Source: Clostridia bacterium
GTDB taxonomy: Bacteria > Bacillota > Clostridia > Oscillospirales > Acutalibacteraceae
Reading direction: 5' to 3'
Assembly (NCBI GenBank): GCA_017424125.1
Contig: JAFPBM010000151.1
Coordinates: 1-6,372, forward strand
DNA: 6,372 nt
Positions 1 to 6,372 of this stretch are shown here, piece by piece (within the stretch, counting starts at the first letter, position 1; each line of letters starts with the position of its first letter). A program made the translations under genes and the position numbers. The notes under the pieces are model-generated. The model saw nothing but the letters and a program-made list of their open reading frames with translations. It did no database searches and was not told the origin of the DNA.

Positions 1-2
1 CA

Positions 3-287
3 GTCAAGGCGGTAAAGGAAAAAGAGGATTTAAAATCGATTGGAAACTCAACGACGTTACCTAAGGATATCACGGATAGAGAGGAGATAAAGCGTTGGTT
101 TTACGTCTTATCAGAAAGCGTTGTGGCGAGGTTGCGCGCGGCGGACGTTGGGCGTGCGAATACCGTACATATCGTCGTTCGAAACGAGCGGTTAGAAGAT
201 TCGACCTGCCAGACGAAAGTTCCTCCAACGGCGATTTGCGGCGACGTTAAACGGCATTCTCCCACACTCTGCCGCCCTTTTGTTTGA
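3..287 (+). pseudogene. dinB: DNA polymerase IV (DinB), C-terminal little-finger fragment, truncated at both ends
   Basis: The frame beginning at base 3 is open from the window edge to TGA 285-287. It reads KSIGNSTTLPKDITDREEI (33 to about 89) followed by LSESVVARLRAADVGRANTV and VVRNERLEDSTCQTKVPPT. These are the hallmark segments of the little-finger domain of Y-family DNA polymerase IV, which contacts the DNA duplex during translesion synthesis. The palm, fingers and thumb would lie left of the window. After about base 245 the homology ends. The next 13 codons (KRHSPTLCRPFV then stop) look like out-of-frame ymdB sequence, so roughly the last 40-60 residues of a normal DinB, including the usual region of the C-terminal beta-clamp-binding tail, are missing. 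Identification of the family is firm. Whether the gene is truly broken in the organism or only joined wrongly in the assembly is open. Confidence 0.82.
235..256. other. dinB/ymdB junction (deletion, rearrangement or assembly join)
   Basis: DinB-like residues (QTKVPPTAICGDV) are read in the frame of base 3 up to about 248. YmdB-like residues (NGILPHSAALLFDAGVDVIT) are read from 250 in the frame of base 1. The two homologies therefore meet within about 20 bases and in different frames, so no in-frame fusion protein is made. No insertion sequence end, inverted repeat or integrase gene lies at the join. The exact breakpoint cannot be fixed without the parental sequences because both readings are plausible across 238-250. 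Confidence 0.7.
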
Positions 288-891
288 TGCGGGAGTTGAC
301 GTTATCACAGGTGGCAATCACACCTTCAGACGCCGCGAGATTTTTGACACTTTAGAAGAAAATCCGCGTCTTTTACGCCCATCTAATATGCCCAAGACGG
401 CATTCGGCAAGGGATACGGTATATACGACTATGGACGTTTTTCGGTTGGCGTTATAAACCTACTTGGAACGACATATATGGAAAGTATGGATTGCCCTTT
501 CCGCGAGGCCGACAGAATTGTCGACATAATGCAAACTGAGGGCGTTAAAATTATTATTGTGGATTTTCACGCCGAGGCGACCAGCGAGAAGCGCGCTTTG
601 GGATTTTATCTTGACGGAAAGGTTTCTGCTCTGTTTGGCACACACACCCACGTGCAGACCGCCGACGAACAAATTTTGCCGCACGGCACAGGATACATTA
701 CCGATGTTGGTATGACGGGTCCCTTGCAATCTGTTTTGGGTGTTAAACCCGAGATTGTTATTTCTAAATTTATGGACCGAATGCCTGTGCGTTTTGCGCT
801 TTCAGACGGCGAATGTGAACTTTGCGGAGTGCTGTTTACGATTGACGAAAAGACAGGACTTTGCCACGGAGTTAAACGAATTACTTACTAA
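280..891 (+). CDS. ymdB: YmdB-family metallophosphoesterase (TIGR00282-like), N-terminally truncated
   Basis: YmdB proteins are dinuclear-metal phosphodiesterases. The Bacillus subtilis member hydrolyses 2',3'-cyclic nucleotides and affects biofilm and motility decisions. Counting from TTG 280, GGNHTF (N13, H14), VDFHAE (H97) and GTHTHVQTADE (H122, H124) match the metal and catalytic ligands, with nearly the same spacing as N67/H68, H150 and H175/H177 of the B. subtilis protein. The C-terminal half (TDVGMTGP and onward) is complete to TAA 889-891. The homology extends upstream to about base 250 (NGILPHSAAL) but no ATG or GTG is available in this frame back to the TAG at 193-195, and TTG 280 lacks a Shine-Dalgarno sequence. 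About 50 N-terminal residues are missing, including the equivalents of D8, E39 and N40, so half of the metal site is absent. As it stands it is probably not a functional enzyme; either a pseudogene or the 3' part of an intact gene joined wrongly. The family call is firm. Confidence 0.85.
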   Translation: MFDAGVDVITGGNHTFRRREIFDTLEENPRLLRPSNMPKTAFGKGYGIYDYGRFSVGVINLLGTTYMESMDCPFREADRIVDIMQTEGVKIIIVDFHAEATSEKRALGFYLDGKVSALFGTHTHVQTADEQILPHGTGYITDVGMTGPLQSVLGVKPEIVISKFMDRMPVRFALSDGECELCGVLFTIDEKTGLCHGVKRITY

Positions 892-897
892 AAGGAG
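891..897 (+). promoter_or_regulatory. Ribosome binding site fixing the solute-binding protein start
   Basis: AAAGGAG overlaps the last base of the ymdB stop codon and lies 10 nt before ATG 908. This, together with the signal peptide that begins at that ATG, selects 908 over in-frame upstream starts such as TTG 740, which lies inside ymdB. Confidence 0.85.
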
Positions 898-907
898 TGA
901 AAGGGTT

Positions 908-2521
908 ATGAAAAAGGCGCGAATTGTCTGTCTGCTGCTTTGCGTTTTGCTTGCGCTTTGCGGTTGCAGTGGCGATACGTCGTCCGATTACAGTAACGGT
1001 CAAGTGACACAACACAAGACCGACAGTTACGTTATGCACCTTTTATACAACGAAACCGACTCGTATAACCCTTACGCCGTTACCACAAAAGAAAACAAAG
1101 AACTCGGCTATCTTCTTTACGATTCACTTATTTCTTTGGGCACCGATTTCGAGCCAGTTTATAAAATCGCCGACAAAATTACGCTTGACGGCAAGGTTTG
1201 CACCGTCAGCATAAAGGGCGTTATGTTTTCGGACGGAACGCGACTTACTGTAAACGACGTTATCTATTCTGCAAACCTTGCAAAGGCTTCTTCCACGGTT
1301 TATGCCGAGCAATTGGCTACGGTTGAATCCATTGAAGCGGTTGGCGGCAACATTGTTTTTAATCTAAAAAAAGCCGACCCGTTTTTTGTTAATTTGCTCG
1401 ACTTTCCTATTATTAAAGCGGAAAGTGAGAATATTAAAAGTGAGGACAACGTTATTTTGCCGCCGATTGGCGCGGGCAAATACGTGCTTGACGTTAAAAA
1501 CGCTGTTTTGACACCCAACAAGCATTATTACGGTGAACCTTGCAAATTTCCTGAAATAAAACTCATAAATGCGCCGGGCAAAGAATCTATCGAGCATTAC
1601 GTTGCGGCAGGTGTTGTATCGGTTTGCTACAGCGACTATAGCGACAACACCATTCCTCGAATGAGCGGACGCAAAGTTTCGGTGCCGCTTAACAATATGG
1701 TGTTTATCGGAATCAATATGTCGCACCCGCTATTATCAAACAAATATTTACGTTATGCAATATCCTCTGCCGTTGACCGAGATGAAATTGTTAAAGAGGC
1801 TTATTACGGCAACGGAATAGTTGCAAATGGACCGTTCAACCCGCTTTGGAAGCACGGCGAGGGCTTTCAGACACTTGAAAATAAGAGCAACGAAGAAATA
1901 AGTGTTGTTAATTTAGAGAAAATAGGTTATAATGGTAAAGATAATGGGGGGTTCAGGGTTAACTCTAAAGGAAAACGTCTATCCCTTTCCTTGCTTGTAA
2001 ACTCTGATAATGCGGCTCGCATTTCGGTTGCAAGGATGATTTCACAGCGGCTTTCGCAGGTTGGAATTGAACTTAAAATTACCGAAGTTTCTTTTGAACA
2101 GTATATTCAAAGATTGCAAAGCGGAGCGTTCGACCTGTATTTAGGTGAAGTAAGGTTACTTGCCAATATGGATATTACACAAATCGTAACTCCGGGCGGT
2201 AGCGCGGCTTACGGTATTGCTAATAAAAATATCGAGGAAGAAAAAGAGGAAAAAGACGACAAGAATAAAGAGCAAGAGCCGCAAGAAATTGTCGACGTGA
2301 CAGACGGCATCAACCTTACCGCTGCGGCAGCAGTTGCAGGTTATTACGGCGGCGAATATACACTCGGTGACGTGGCGTCAACCTTCCTTTCGGAAATGCC
2401 GCTTATCCCACTTATGTACCGCACGGGAATTACGATGTTTACACCCGATATTAAGTCTTCCCCCACGGTATCTTATTGCGATTTATTTATTGATATAAAC
2501 AACTATTCTTTTGAAAATTAG
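908..2521 (+). CDS. ABC transporter family 5 substrate-binding lipoprotein (peptide/nickel/oligopeptide class)
   Basis: A 537-residue extracellular solute-binding protein, of usual length for family 5 (SBP_bac_5). The start at ATG 908 gives a lipoprotein signal: MKKAR, a hydrophobic stretch rich in Leu and Cys, and a lipobox L17-C18-G19-C20, so Cys20 should be lipidated and hold the protein on the outer face of the membrane. Family signatures follow in order: ETDSYNPYAVTT and LGYLLYDSL near the N-terminus, VMFSDGTRLTVNDVIYS (about residues 105-121), GINMSHPLLSNKYLRYAISSAVDRDEIV in the middle, and FDLYLGEVR in the C-terminal lobe. A strongly charged Glu/Lys/Asp stretch at about residues 443-458 sits between GGSAAYGIAN and DVTDGINLT and looks like an insertion or flexible loop. 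No permease or ATPase gene lies in the window, so this is an orphan binding protein; the ligand cannot be named, although family members usually bind peptides. It sits 16 nt after ymdB and 10 nt before yloU, suggesting one operon. Confidence 0.9.
   Translation: MKKARIVCLLLCVLLALCGCSGDTSSDYSNGQVTQHKTDSYVMHLLYNETDSYNPYAVTTKENKELGYLLYDSLISLGTDFEPVYKIADKITLDGKVCTVSIKGVMFSDGTRLTVNDVIYSANLAKASSTVYAEQLATVESIEAVGGNIVFNLKKADPFFVNLLDFPIIKAESENIKSEDNVILPPIGAGKYVLDVKNAVLTPNKHYYGEPCKFPEIKLINAPGKESIEHYVAAGVVSVCYSDYSDNTIPRMSGRKVSVPLNNMVFIGINMSHPLLSNKYLRYAISSAVDRDEIVKEAYYGNGIVANGPFNPLWKHGEGFQTLENKSNEEISVVNLEKIGYNGKDNGGFRVNSKGKRLSLSLLVNSDNAARISVARMISQRLSQVGIELKITEVSFEQYIQRLQSGAFDLYLGEVRLLANMDITQIVTPGGSAAYGIANKNIEEEKEEKDDKNKEQEPQEIVDVTDGINLTAAAAVAGYYGGEYTLGDVASTFLSEMPLIPLMYRTGITMFTPDIKSSPTVSYCDLFIDINNYSFEN
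1905..1933 (+). promoter_or_regulatory. Possible internal sigma-A-type promoter within the solute-binding gene
   Basis: TTGTTA (1905-1910) and a perfect TATAAT (1928-1933) are separated by 17 nt in a locally AT-rich stretch. The -35 matches the consensus at 4 of 6 positions and there is no TG extension before the -10. If active it would transcribe the downstream yloU-yloV-recG genes. It may be a chance match in coding sequence. Confidence 0.25.
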
Positions 2522-2525
2522 GAGG
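2521..2525 (+). promoter_or_regulatory. Ribosome binding site of yloU
   Basis: GGAGG begins on the last base of the upstream TAG stop and lies 6 nt before ATG 2532. It favours that ATG over the in-frame TTG at 2511, which would overlap the preceding gene and lacks such a site. The placement suggests translational coupling. Confidence 0.8.
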
Positions 2526-2531
2526 TCTATT

Positions 2532-2882
2532 ATGATTTTGTACGAAACCATTAACGGAACGGTAACCATCTCTAACGAATATATGACCAAACTGATTGGT
2601 CAGGCTGTTACCTCCTGTTTCGGCGTTGCGGGTATGGTGCCCTGCGGCGGAAAACAAAAGTTTTTAGGTTTAGTTTCCAAAAAGGAATATCTTGACCGCG
2701 GTATTGCCGTAAAAGGCGATATAAGCGGTATTGATATAGAACTTCATATAATTGTTTCTTACGGCATGAACATTAACGCTATTGCAAAAAGCATTGTTCA
2801 CAAGGTTAAGTATGCCGTAAATGAAACAACAGGCATTACGGTTAACAAGGTCACCGTCAAGGTCGACGGTATTAAAGAATAG
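2532..2882 (+). CDS. yloU: Asp23/Gls24 family envelope stress response protein (YloU-like)
   Basis: A 116-residue protein of the Asp23/Gls24 (DUF322) family. The sequence opens with a short strand (ETINGTVTISNEYMTKLIGQAV), then FGVAGMV, the central GIAVKGDISGIDIELHIIVSYGMNINAIAKSIVHKVKYAV block and the closing GITVNKVTVKVDGI strand, which is the usual order for YloU-type members and about their usual length. No signal peptide or membrane segment is seen, so it should be cytosolic or peripherally attached. The biochemical role of YloU is not established; related Asp23 of Staphylococcus aureus is associated with the cell envelope and induced by alkaline shock. The position directly before yloV/fakA is the conserved Firmicutes arrangement and supports the assignment. 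Confidence 0.9.
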   Translation: MILYETINGTVTISNEYMTKLIGQAVTSCFGVAGMVPCGGKQKFLGLVSKKEYLDRGIAVKGDISGIDIELHIIVSYGMNINAIAKSIVHKVKYAVNETTGITVNKVTVKVDGIKE

Positions 2883-2888
2883 GCGCCG

Positions 2889-2926
2889 TGCGTCTTTACT
2901 GACGTGACGGGGATTTGCCTTGTCAC
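2889..2926 (+). promoter_or_regulatory. Two overlapping, mutually exclusive hairpins in the yloU-yloV gap
   Basis: Arms GTGACGGGG (2904-2912) and CCTTGTCAC (2918-2926) form a 9-bp stem with two G-U pairs around the 5-nt loop ATTTG. A weaker stem, TGCGTC (2889-2894) with GACGTG (2901-2906) around TTTACT, shares bases 2904-2906 with it, so both cannot form fully at once. The stronger hairpin ends 4 nt before the yloV Shine-Dalgarno sequence. There is no T tract directly behind it, so it does not look like an intrinsic terminator. It could shape translation initiation or RNA processing, or be incidental. Confidence 0.35.
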
Positions 2927-2929
2927 ACC

Positions 2930-2936
2930 AAAGGAG
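2930..2936 (+). promoter_or_regulatory. Ribosome binding site fixing a TTG start for yloV
   Basis: AAAGGAG lies 10 nt before TTG 2947. No ATG or GTG is available in frame at the homologous position, and the alternative TTG at 2920 lies upstream of this site, so the site identifies TTG 2947 as the start. Confidence 0.8.
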
Positions 2937-2946
2937 TGTTTTTATT

Positions 2947-4614
2947 TTGCTAAACGGTAATACCTTGCGCGACGCGATTATATCGGGCGCAAACAATATT
3001 TCAAACTGCAAAGTGCGTGTTGACGAACTCAACGTTTTCCCTGTACCCGACGGTGATACAGGCACTAATATGTCTATGAGTATCGGCAACGCCGCACGCG
3101 AACTTGCCCGTCTTGAAGGTGAGACTGTAAGCAAGGTCGCAGACGTTGCTGCATCGGCACTGCTTCGCGGTGCGCGCGGTAACTCGGGCGTTATTACGTC
3201 ACTTTTATTCCGCGGATTTGCAAAAGGATTCAAGGATGCGGAATTTATTACGTCGGAAAATCTCGCGGCGGCGCTTAAATTCGGCGTTGAGGCGGCTTAC
3301 AAAGCCGTTATGAAACCCACAGAGGGTACCATTCTCACCGTTGCACGTGTTGCATCTGAATATGCTGAAAAAGCCTATGAGGACGGAAAAGAGCCTATCG
3401 AAGTTTTCGAGGCGGCTATGGAGGGTGCGGAATATGCCCTTTCACAAACTCCCGAACTTTTGCCTGTACTTAAGAAAGCCGGTGTTGTTGACGCGGGCGG
3501 CAAAGGTTTCTGCGTTATACTTGACGGTATGTACTCCGTTCTTAAAAACGGCGTTATGATTGAAAGCGAAGCGTCTTCCGGCGAAGTTAAGGCTGAAAGC
3601 GAAGAGCGCAACGTTGCAGGAGAATTTGACGGTGAAATCACCTTTACCTACTGCACTGAGTTTATTGTAAACCGAAATTCCGAAGTAGATAAGGCTCCCG
3701 CAGAACTTCGCGCGGAACTTGAAAAAATCGGCGACTGCGTTGTTGTGGTTGACGATGACGAAATCATTAAAGTTCACGTTCACACCGACCACCCCGGTAA
3801 CGCTATTGAAAACGGACTTTTGTTTGGTAGTCTTGTAAATCTTAAGATTGAAAATATGCGCGACCAACACGAACGCGCAAAGCACGATTCGGGTACCAAG
3901 AAACCCGCACAAAACAGCACCCGTACCGAGACATACACACCCGTAGCCCCCGAAAAGCCGGTTGGATTTGTTTCGGTTTGTGCCGGAAGCGGAATTGAGG
4001 CGCTGTTTACCGATTTGGGCGTTGATTCACTCGTTAGCGGCGGTCAAACAATGAACCCCAGCACCGACGATATTTTACGCGCGATTGAACTTACCCCTGC
4101 AGAGACGGTATTTGTTCTGCCCAACAATAAAAACATCATTATGGCGGCAGAACAGGCTATTCCGATTAGCACACGCAAGGTAATTGTTCTGCACACACGC
4201 ACTATCCCTGAGGGAATTTCGGCTATGCTTGCATTTGACCCCGATTCTTCCGATGAAGACAACGCTATTAATATGCGTGATGCATATAGCCGAGTTGGCA
4301 CAGGTCAAATCACCTTTGCGGCAAGAGATTCTGATTACGAAGGCCACAAAATTAAAAAAGGTGAACTTTTGGCACTTGCTAACGGCAAGGTTTCGTTTGT
4401 TGAGACCGATATGAGCCGTTGTATCCAAAAACTTATAAAGCAACTGTTAAACCGCGATTCGAGTTTTGTTACCGTAATTTACGGTGAGGACGTTACAGAC
4501 GAACGCGCAGCAGAAATTGAAGAAGAACTTAATGCTAAGTTTGCAGGCAAAGTTGAGTTTACCTTTATAAAGGGTATGCAACCCATTTATTACTTTATCA
4601 TTTCGGTGGAGTAG
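2947..4614 (+). CDS. fakA: Fatty acid kinase catalytic subunit FakA / YloV (DhaL domain plus DegV-like C-terminus)
   Basis: A 555-residue protein, close to the length of B. subtilis YloV and S. aureus FakA. FakA phosphorylates fatty acids carried by a FakB (DegV family) partner, feeding acyl-phosphate to phospholipid synthesis via PlsX/PlsY. Residues 1 to about 200 form the DhaL ATP-binding domain, with VFPVPDGDTGTN (D35 and D37, the Mg-ATP ligands), GARGNSGVI and KPTEGTILTVA. The middle domain holds TYCTEF (C236) and VHVHTDHPG (H277, H279), which correspond to the Cys and two His zinc ligands described for FakA. A polar linker at about 310-335 leads to the DegV-like C-terminal domain (339-555), ending in QPIYYFIISVE as is typical. 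All key residues seem present. Starting at TTG 2947 aligns the beginning of the DhaL domain with YloV. No FakB gene lies in the window. The stop is 1 nt from the recG start, so coupled translation is likely. Confidence 0.92.
   Translation: MLNGNTLRDAIISGANNISNCKVRVDELNVFPVPDGDTGTNMSMSIGNAARELARLEGETVSKVADVAASALLRGARGNSGVITSLLFRGFAKGFKDAEFITSENLAAALKFGVEAAYKAVMKPTEGTILTVARVASEYAEKAYEDGKEPIEVFEAAMEGAEYALSQTPELLPVLKKAGVVDAGGKGFCVILDGMYSVLKNGVMIESEASSGEVKAESEERNVAGEFDGEITFTYCTEFIVNRNSEVDKAPAELRAELEKIGDCVVVVDDDEIIKVHVHTDHPGNAIENGLLFGSLVNLKIENMRDQHERAKHDSGTKKPAQNSTRTETYTPVAPEKPVGFVSVCAGSGIEALFTDLGVDSLVSGGQTMNPSTDDILRAIELTPAETVFVLPNNKNIIMAAEQAIPISTRKVIVLHTRTIPEGISAMLAFDPDSSDEDNAINMRDAYSRVGTGQITFAARDSDYEGHKIKKGELLALANGKVSFVETDMSRCIQKLIKQLLNRDSSFVTVIYGEDVTDERAAEIEEELNAKFAGKVEFTFIKGMQPIYYFIISVE
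4605..4611 (+). promoter_or_regulatory. Ribosome binding site of recG inside the yloV 3' end
   Basis: GGTGGAG is embedded in the final codons of yloV and lies 4 nt before ATG 4616, a rather short spacing. With a 1-nt intergenic gap this implies that recG translation depends on ribosomes finishing yloV. Confidence 0.6.
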
Positions 4615-4615
4615 A

Positions 4616-6372
4616 ATGAACAGAAAACTACAATACTTAAAGGGCGTTGGCGAAAAAAGAGCACAGTTGTTTGCAAAACTGGGTGTCGATTCGGTCGGCG
4701 CCCTTTTACGCTATTATCCGCGCGGGTATACGGATTACAAAAACGTAACGCAGATTGTGGATTGTACGCTATCAGATACCGTTTGCATCAAAGCAGAGAT
4801 TATAACGCCCATTGAAGAACGCGAACACAGAAAAGGAATGACCACCTACCGCTTTTTAATATCTGATGAGAGCGGTAGTATGGCGGTTACACTATTCAAC
4901 CAAAAGTATCTTGCGGCACGACTACATACGGGTAGCACGTATTTATTCTACGGCAAAGTTTCGGGCAGTCCGTTCTGCCCCGAAATGACGTCTCCCGAAA
5001 TACGCGACGAAAACTTTTCGGGAATACATCCCATATATCCCGCTTGTGAGGGTTTGCCATCAAGTGTTATTGAAAAGGCGGTTTCTAACGCGTTGCTTTT
5101 GGATATCTCCGAACCGTTACCGCAAAAACTTTTAGATAAATATAAACTCTGTCCGCTTTCTTATGCGCTTAAACACATACATTTTCCCGCATCCGAGGAA
5201 GCCCTTGCTATTGCACGGCGCCGACTTATGTTTGAAGAACTGTTTTTATTGCAGACCGGTCTTGCGTTATCGCGCAACGGTAATACGGGTGTTGGTATTG
5301 CTTTAGAAGAAGATTATACGGACGAATTTGTCAGTCGTCTTCCCTTTTCGCCAACCAACGCGCAACTGCGCGTAATACGCGAATGTATTACCGATATGCA
5401 AAGCGGTAAACAGATGAACAGGCTTATACAAGGCGATGTTGGAAGCGGAAAAACGGCTGTTGCGGCGGCGCTTATATATACGGTGGCTAAATGCGGCTAT
5501 CAATCGGCTTTGATGGCGCCGACCGAGATACTTGCAGAGCAACATTATAAGACTTTACGAAAATTTTTCGGTGATGAATTAAAAATAGAACTTTTAACGG
5601 GCTCTTGCAAGAAAAAAGAGAAAGAACGCATTAAGGCGGCACTCGCAACGGGCGAAGTTTCGGTTGTTGTCGGCACCCACGCGCTGATAGTTGACGACGT
5701 TGAATTTTCTAATCTCTCGCTCGTTATAACCGACGAACAACACCGTTTTGGCGTGGCACAGCGAAAACGCCTTTCTGCAAAGGGTGAATCGCCCCACACG
5801 CTTGTTATGTCGGCAACGCCTATCCCCCGCACCCTTGCGCTTATTATCTACGGTGACCTTGATATAAGCATAATAGATGAACTACCCGCAGGGCGTAGTC
5901 CCATAAAATCCTTCGCGGTGGGTAGCGGCTACCATAGCAGAATTTACGATTTTTTGAAAGCCGAAATTGACAAAGGCAGACAAGGTTACATCATTTGCCC
6001 GTTGGTTGAAGAGGGCGAAAGCGATTTATGCTCTGCCGAGGAATATTACGAAAAACTGCAAAATGGTGTTTTTAAAGATTACAAACTCGGTCTTTTGCAC
6101 GGCAAGATGAAAAGTTCCGACAAGGATGCCGTTATGAAGGCTTTTGCAGAGAATGAGATTAGTTTGCTTATTGCCACAACGGTTGTTGAGGTTGGCGTTG
6201 ACGTGCCGAATGCAACGGTTTTGGTTATTGAAAACGCTGAACGTTTCGGTCTTTCACAACTGCATCAGTTGCGCGGACGCGTTGGACGCGGTAATAACGC
6301 TTCAACCTGTGTACTTATAACCGATGCAAAAGATGAAACCACACTCCATAGACTTGAAACGATTTGTTCTAC
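4616..6372 (+). CDS. recG: ATP-dependent DNA helicase RecG, 3' end beyond the window
   Basis: RecG remodels stalled replication forks and branch-migrates recombination intermediates. The frame is open from ATG 4616 to the window edge, about 585 codons; the family is about 680 residues, so roughly the last 90-100 are outside. The N-terminal LKGVGEKRAQLFAKLGV and the wedge/OB-fold segment with SDESGSMAVTLFNQKYL are present. Superfamily 2 helicase motifs follow in order: GDVGSGKT (Walker A, residues 273-280), APTEILAEQH (Ia), DEQHRFG (II, D373-H376, the DEQH box typical of RecG), SATPIPRTLA (III, from 399), TTVVEVGVDVPNA (V, 521 onward) and QLRGRVGRG (VI, 551-559). Nothing essential is missing in the visible part. 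Its place after yloV is conserved in Firmicutes. The reading frame has no internal stop, and the truncation is only the window boundary. Confidence 0.96.
   Translation, partial: MNRKLQYLKGVGEKRAQLFAKLGVDSVGALLRYYPRGYTDYKNVTQIVDCTLSDTVCIKAEIITPIEEREHRKGMTTYRFLISDESGSMAVTLFNQKYLAARLHTGSTYLFYGKVSGSPFCPEMTSPEIRDENFSGIHPIYPACEGLPSSVIEKAVSNALLLDISEPLPQKLLDKYKLCPLSYALKHIHFPASEEALAIARRRLMFEELFLLQTGLALSRNGNTGVGIALEEDYTDEFVSRLPFSPTNAQLRVIRECITDMQSGKQMNRLIQGDVGSGKTAVAAALIYTVAKCGYQSALMAPTEILAEQHYKTLRKFFGDELKIELLTGSCKKKEKERIKAALATGEVSVVVGTHALIVDDVEFSNLSLVITDEQHRFGVAQRKRLSAKGESPHTLVMSATPIPRTLALIIYGDLDISIIDELPAGRSPIKSFAVGSGYHSRIYDFLKAEIDKGRQGYIICPLVEEGESDLCSAEEYYEKLQNGVFKDYKLGLLHGKMKSSDKDAVMKAFAENEISLLIATTVVEVGVDVPNATVLVIENAERFGLSQLHQLRGRVGRGNNASTCVLITDAKDETTLHRLETICS

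Noticed and set aside
287..355. Restart at ATG 287 overlapping the dinB TGA (TGATG)
   Set aside because: It is in a third frame, has no ribosome binding site and meets a stop after about 20 codons, so it is not the ymdB start.
3..891. A DinB-YmdB fusion protein
   Set aside because: The two homologies are in different frames and the DinB frame ends at TGA 285-287, so a fusion would need frameshifting for which there is no slippery signal.
740..907. N-terminal extension of the solute-binding protein from TTG 740
   Set aside because: It overlaps ymdB out of frame, and the ribosome binding site and lipoprotein signal both mark ATG 908 as the start.
2904..2926. Intrinsic terminator after yloU
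   Set aside because: The stem contains two G-U pairs and is followed by ACCAAAGGAG, not a T tract; it lies right before a ribosome binding site.
2670..3233. Minus-strand open frame of 187 codons across yloU and yloV
   Set aside because: It is antisense to two well-supported genes, has no recognisable domain and covers the conserved DhaL region; it is a shadow frame.
3442..3912. Minus-strand open frame of 156 codons inside yloV
   Set aside because: It lies wholly antisense to the conserved fakA sequence and shows no family features.
1..6372. CRISPR array, tRNA, insertion sequence or phage module
   Set aside because: No direct-repeat array, cloverleaf sequence, transposase, integrase or terminal inverted repeats were found by reading; the window is almost entirely housekeeping coding sequence.

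Overview
The window reads left to right as one plus-strand block of housekeeping genes from a low-to-mid-GC Firmicute, most likely class Clostridia (inference from protein flavour, strong AAAGGAG/GGAGG ribosome binding sites, TTG start use and gene order). Layout: a C-terminal fragment of DNA polymerase IV (dinB, 3-287); a ymdB-type metallophosphoesterase lacking its N-terminus (280-891); a family 5 extracellular solute-binding lipoprotein (908-2521); a small Asp23/Gls24-family protein, yloU (2532-2882); the DhaL/DegV-like fatty acid kinase subunit yloV/fakA (2947-4614, TTG start); and the ATP-dependent DNA helicase recG (4616 to beyond the right edge, about 585 codons visible).

The order yloU-yloV-recG is the conserved Firmicutes arrangement that often continues into phospholipid and fatty acid synthesis genes. 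Gaps are short (16, 10, 64 and 1 nt), no T-tailed terminator was seen, and the genes are probably co-transcribed at least from the solute-binding protein onward. The membership of an orphan solute-binding lipoprotein, with no permease or ATPase beside it, is the least expected part of the otherwise intact section.

The main anomaly is at the left end. Recognisable DinB sequence in one frame stops near base 245, and recognisable YmdB sequence begins near base 250 in a different frame. DinB loses the end of its little-finger domain and its C-terminal tail. YmdB loses about 50 N-terminal residues, including the conserved metal-ligand Asp and the Glu-Asn pair. This is either a real deletion or rearrangement that broke two genes at once, or a chimeric assembly join. 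The sequence alone cannot decide, and I lean slightly to a join or assembly artefact because the remainder of both fragments is well preserved.

I see no CRISPR array, tRNA, rRNA, insertion sequence or evident new multi-gene system. Besides the dinB/ymdB junction, the second-look items are a pair of mutually exclusive hairpins in the yloU-yloV gap, a promoter-like sequence inside the solute-binding gene, and a highly charged insertion in that protein.
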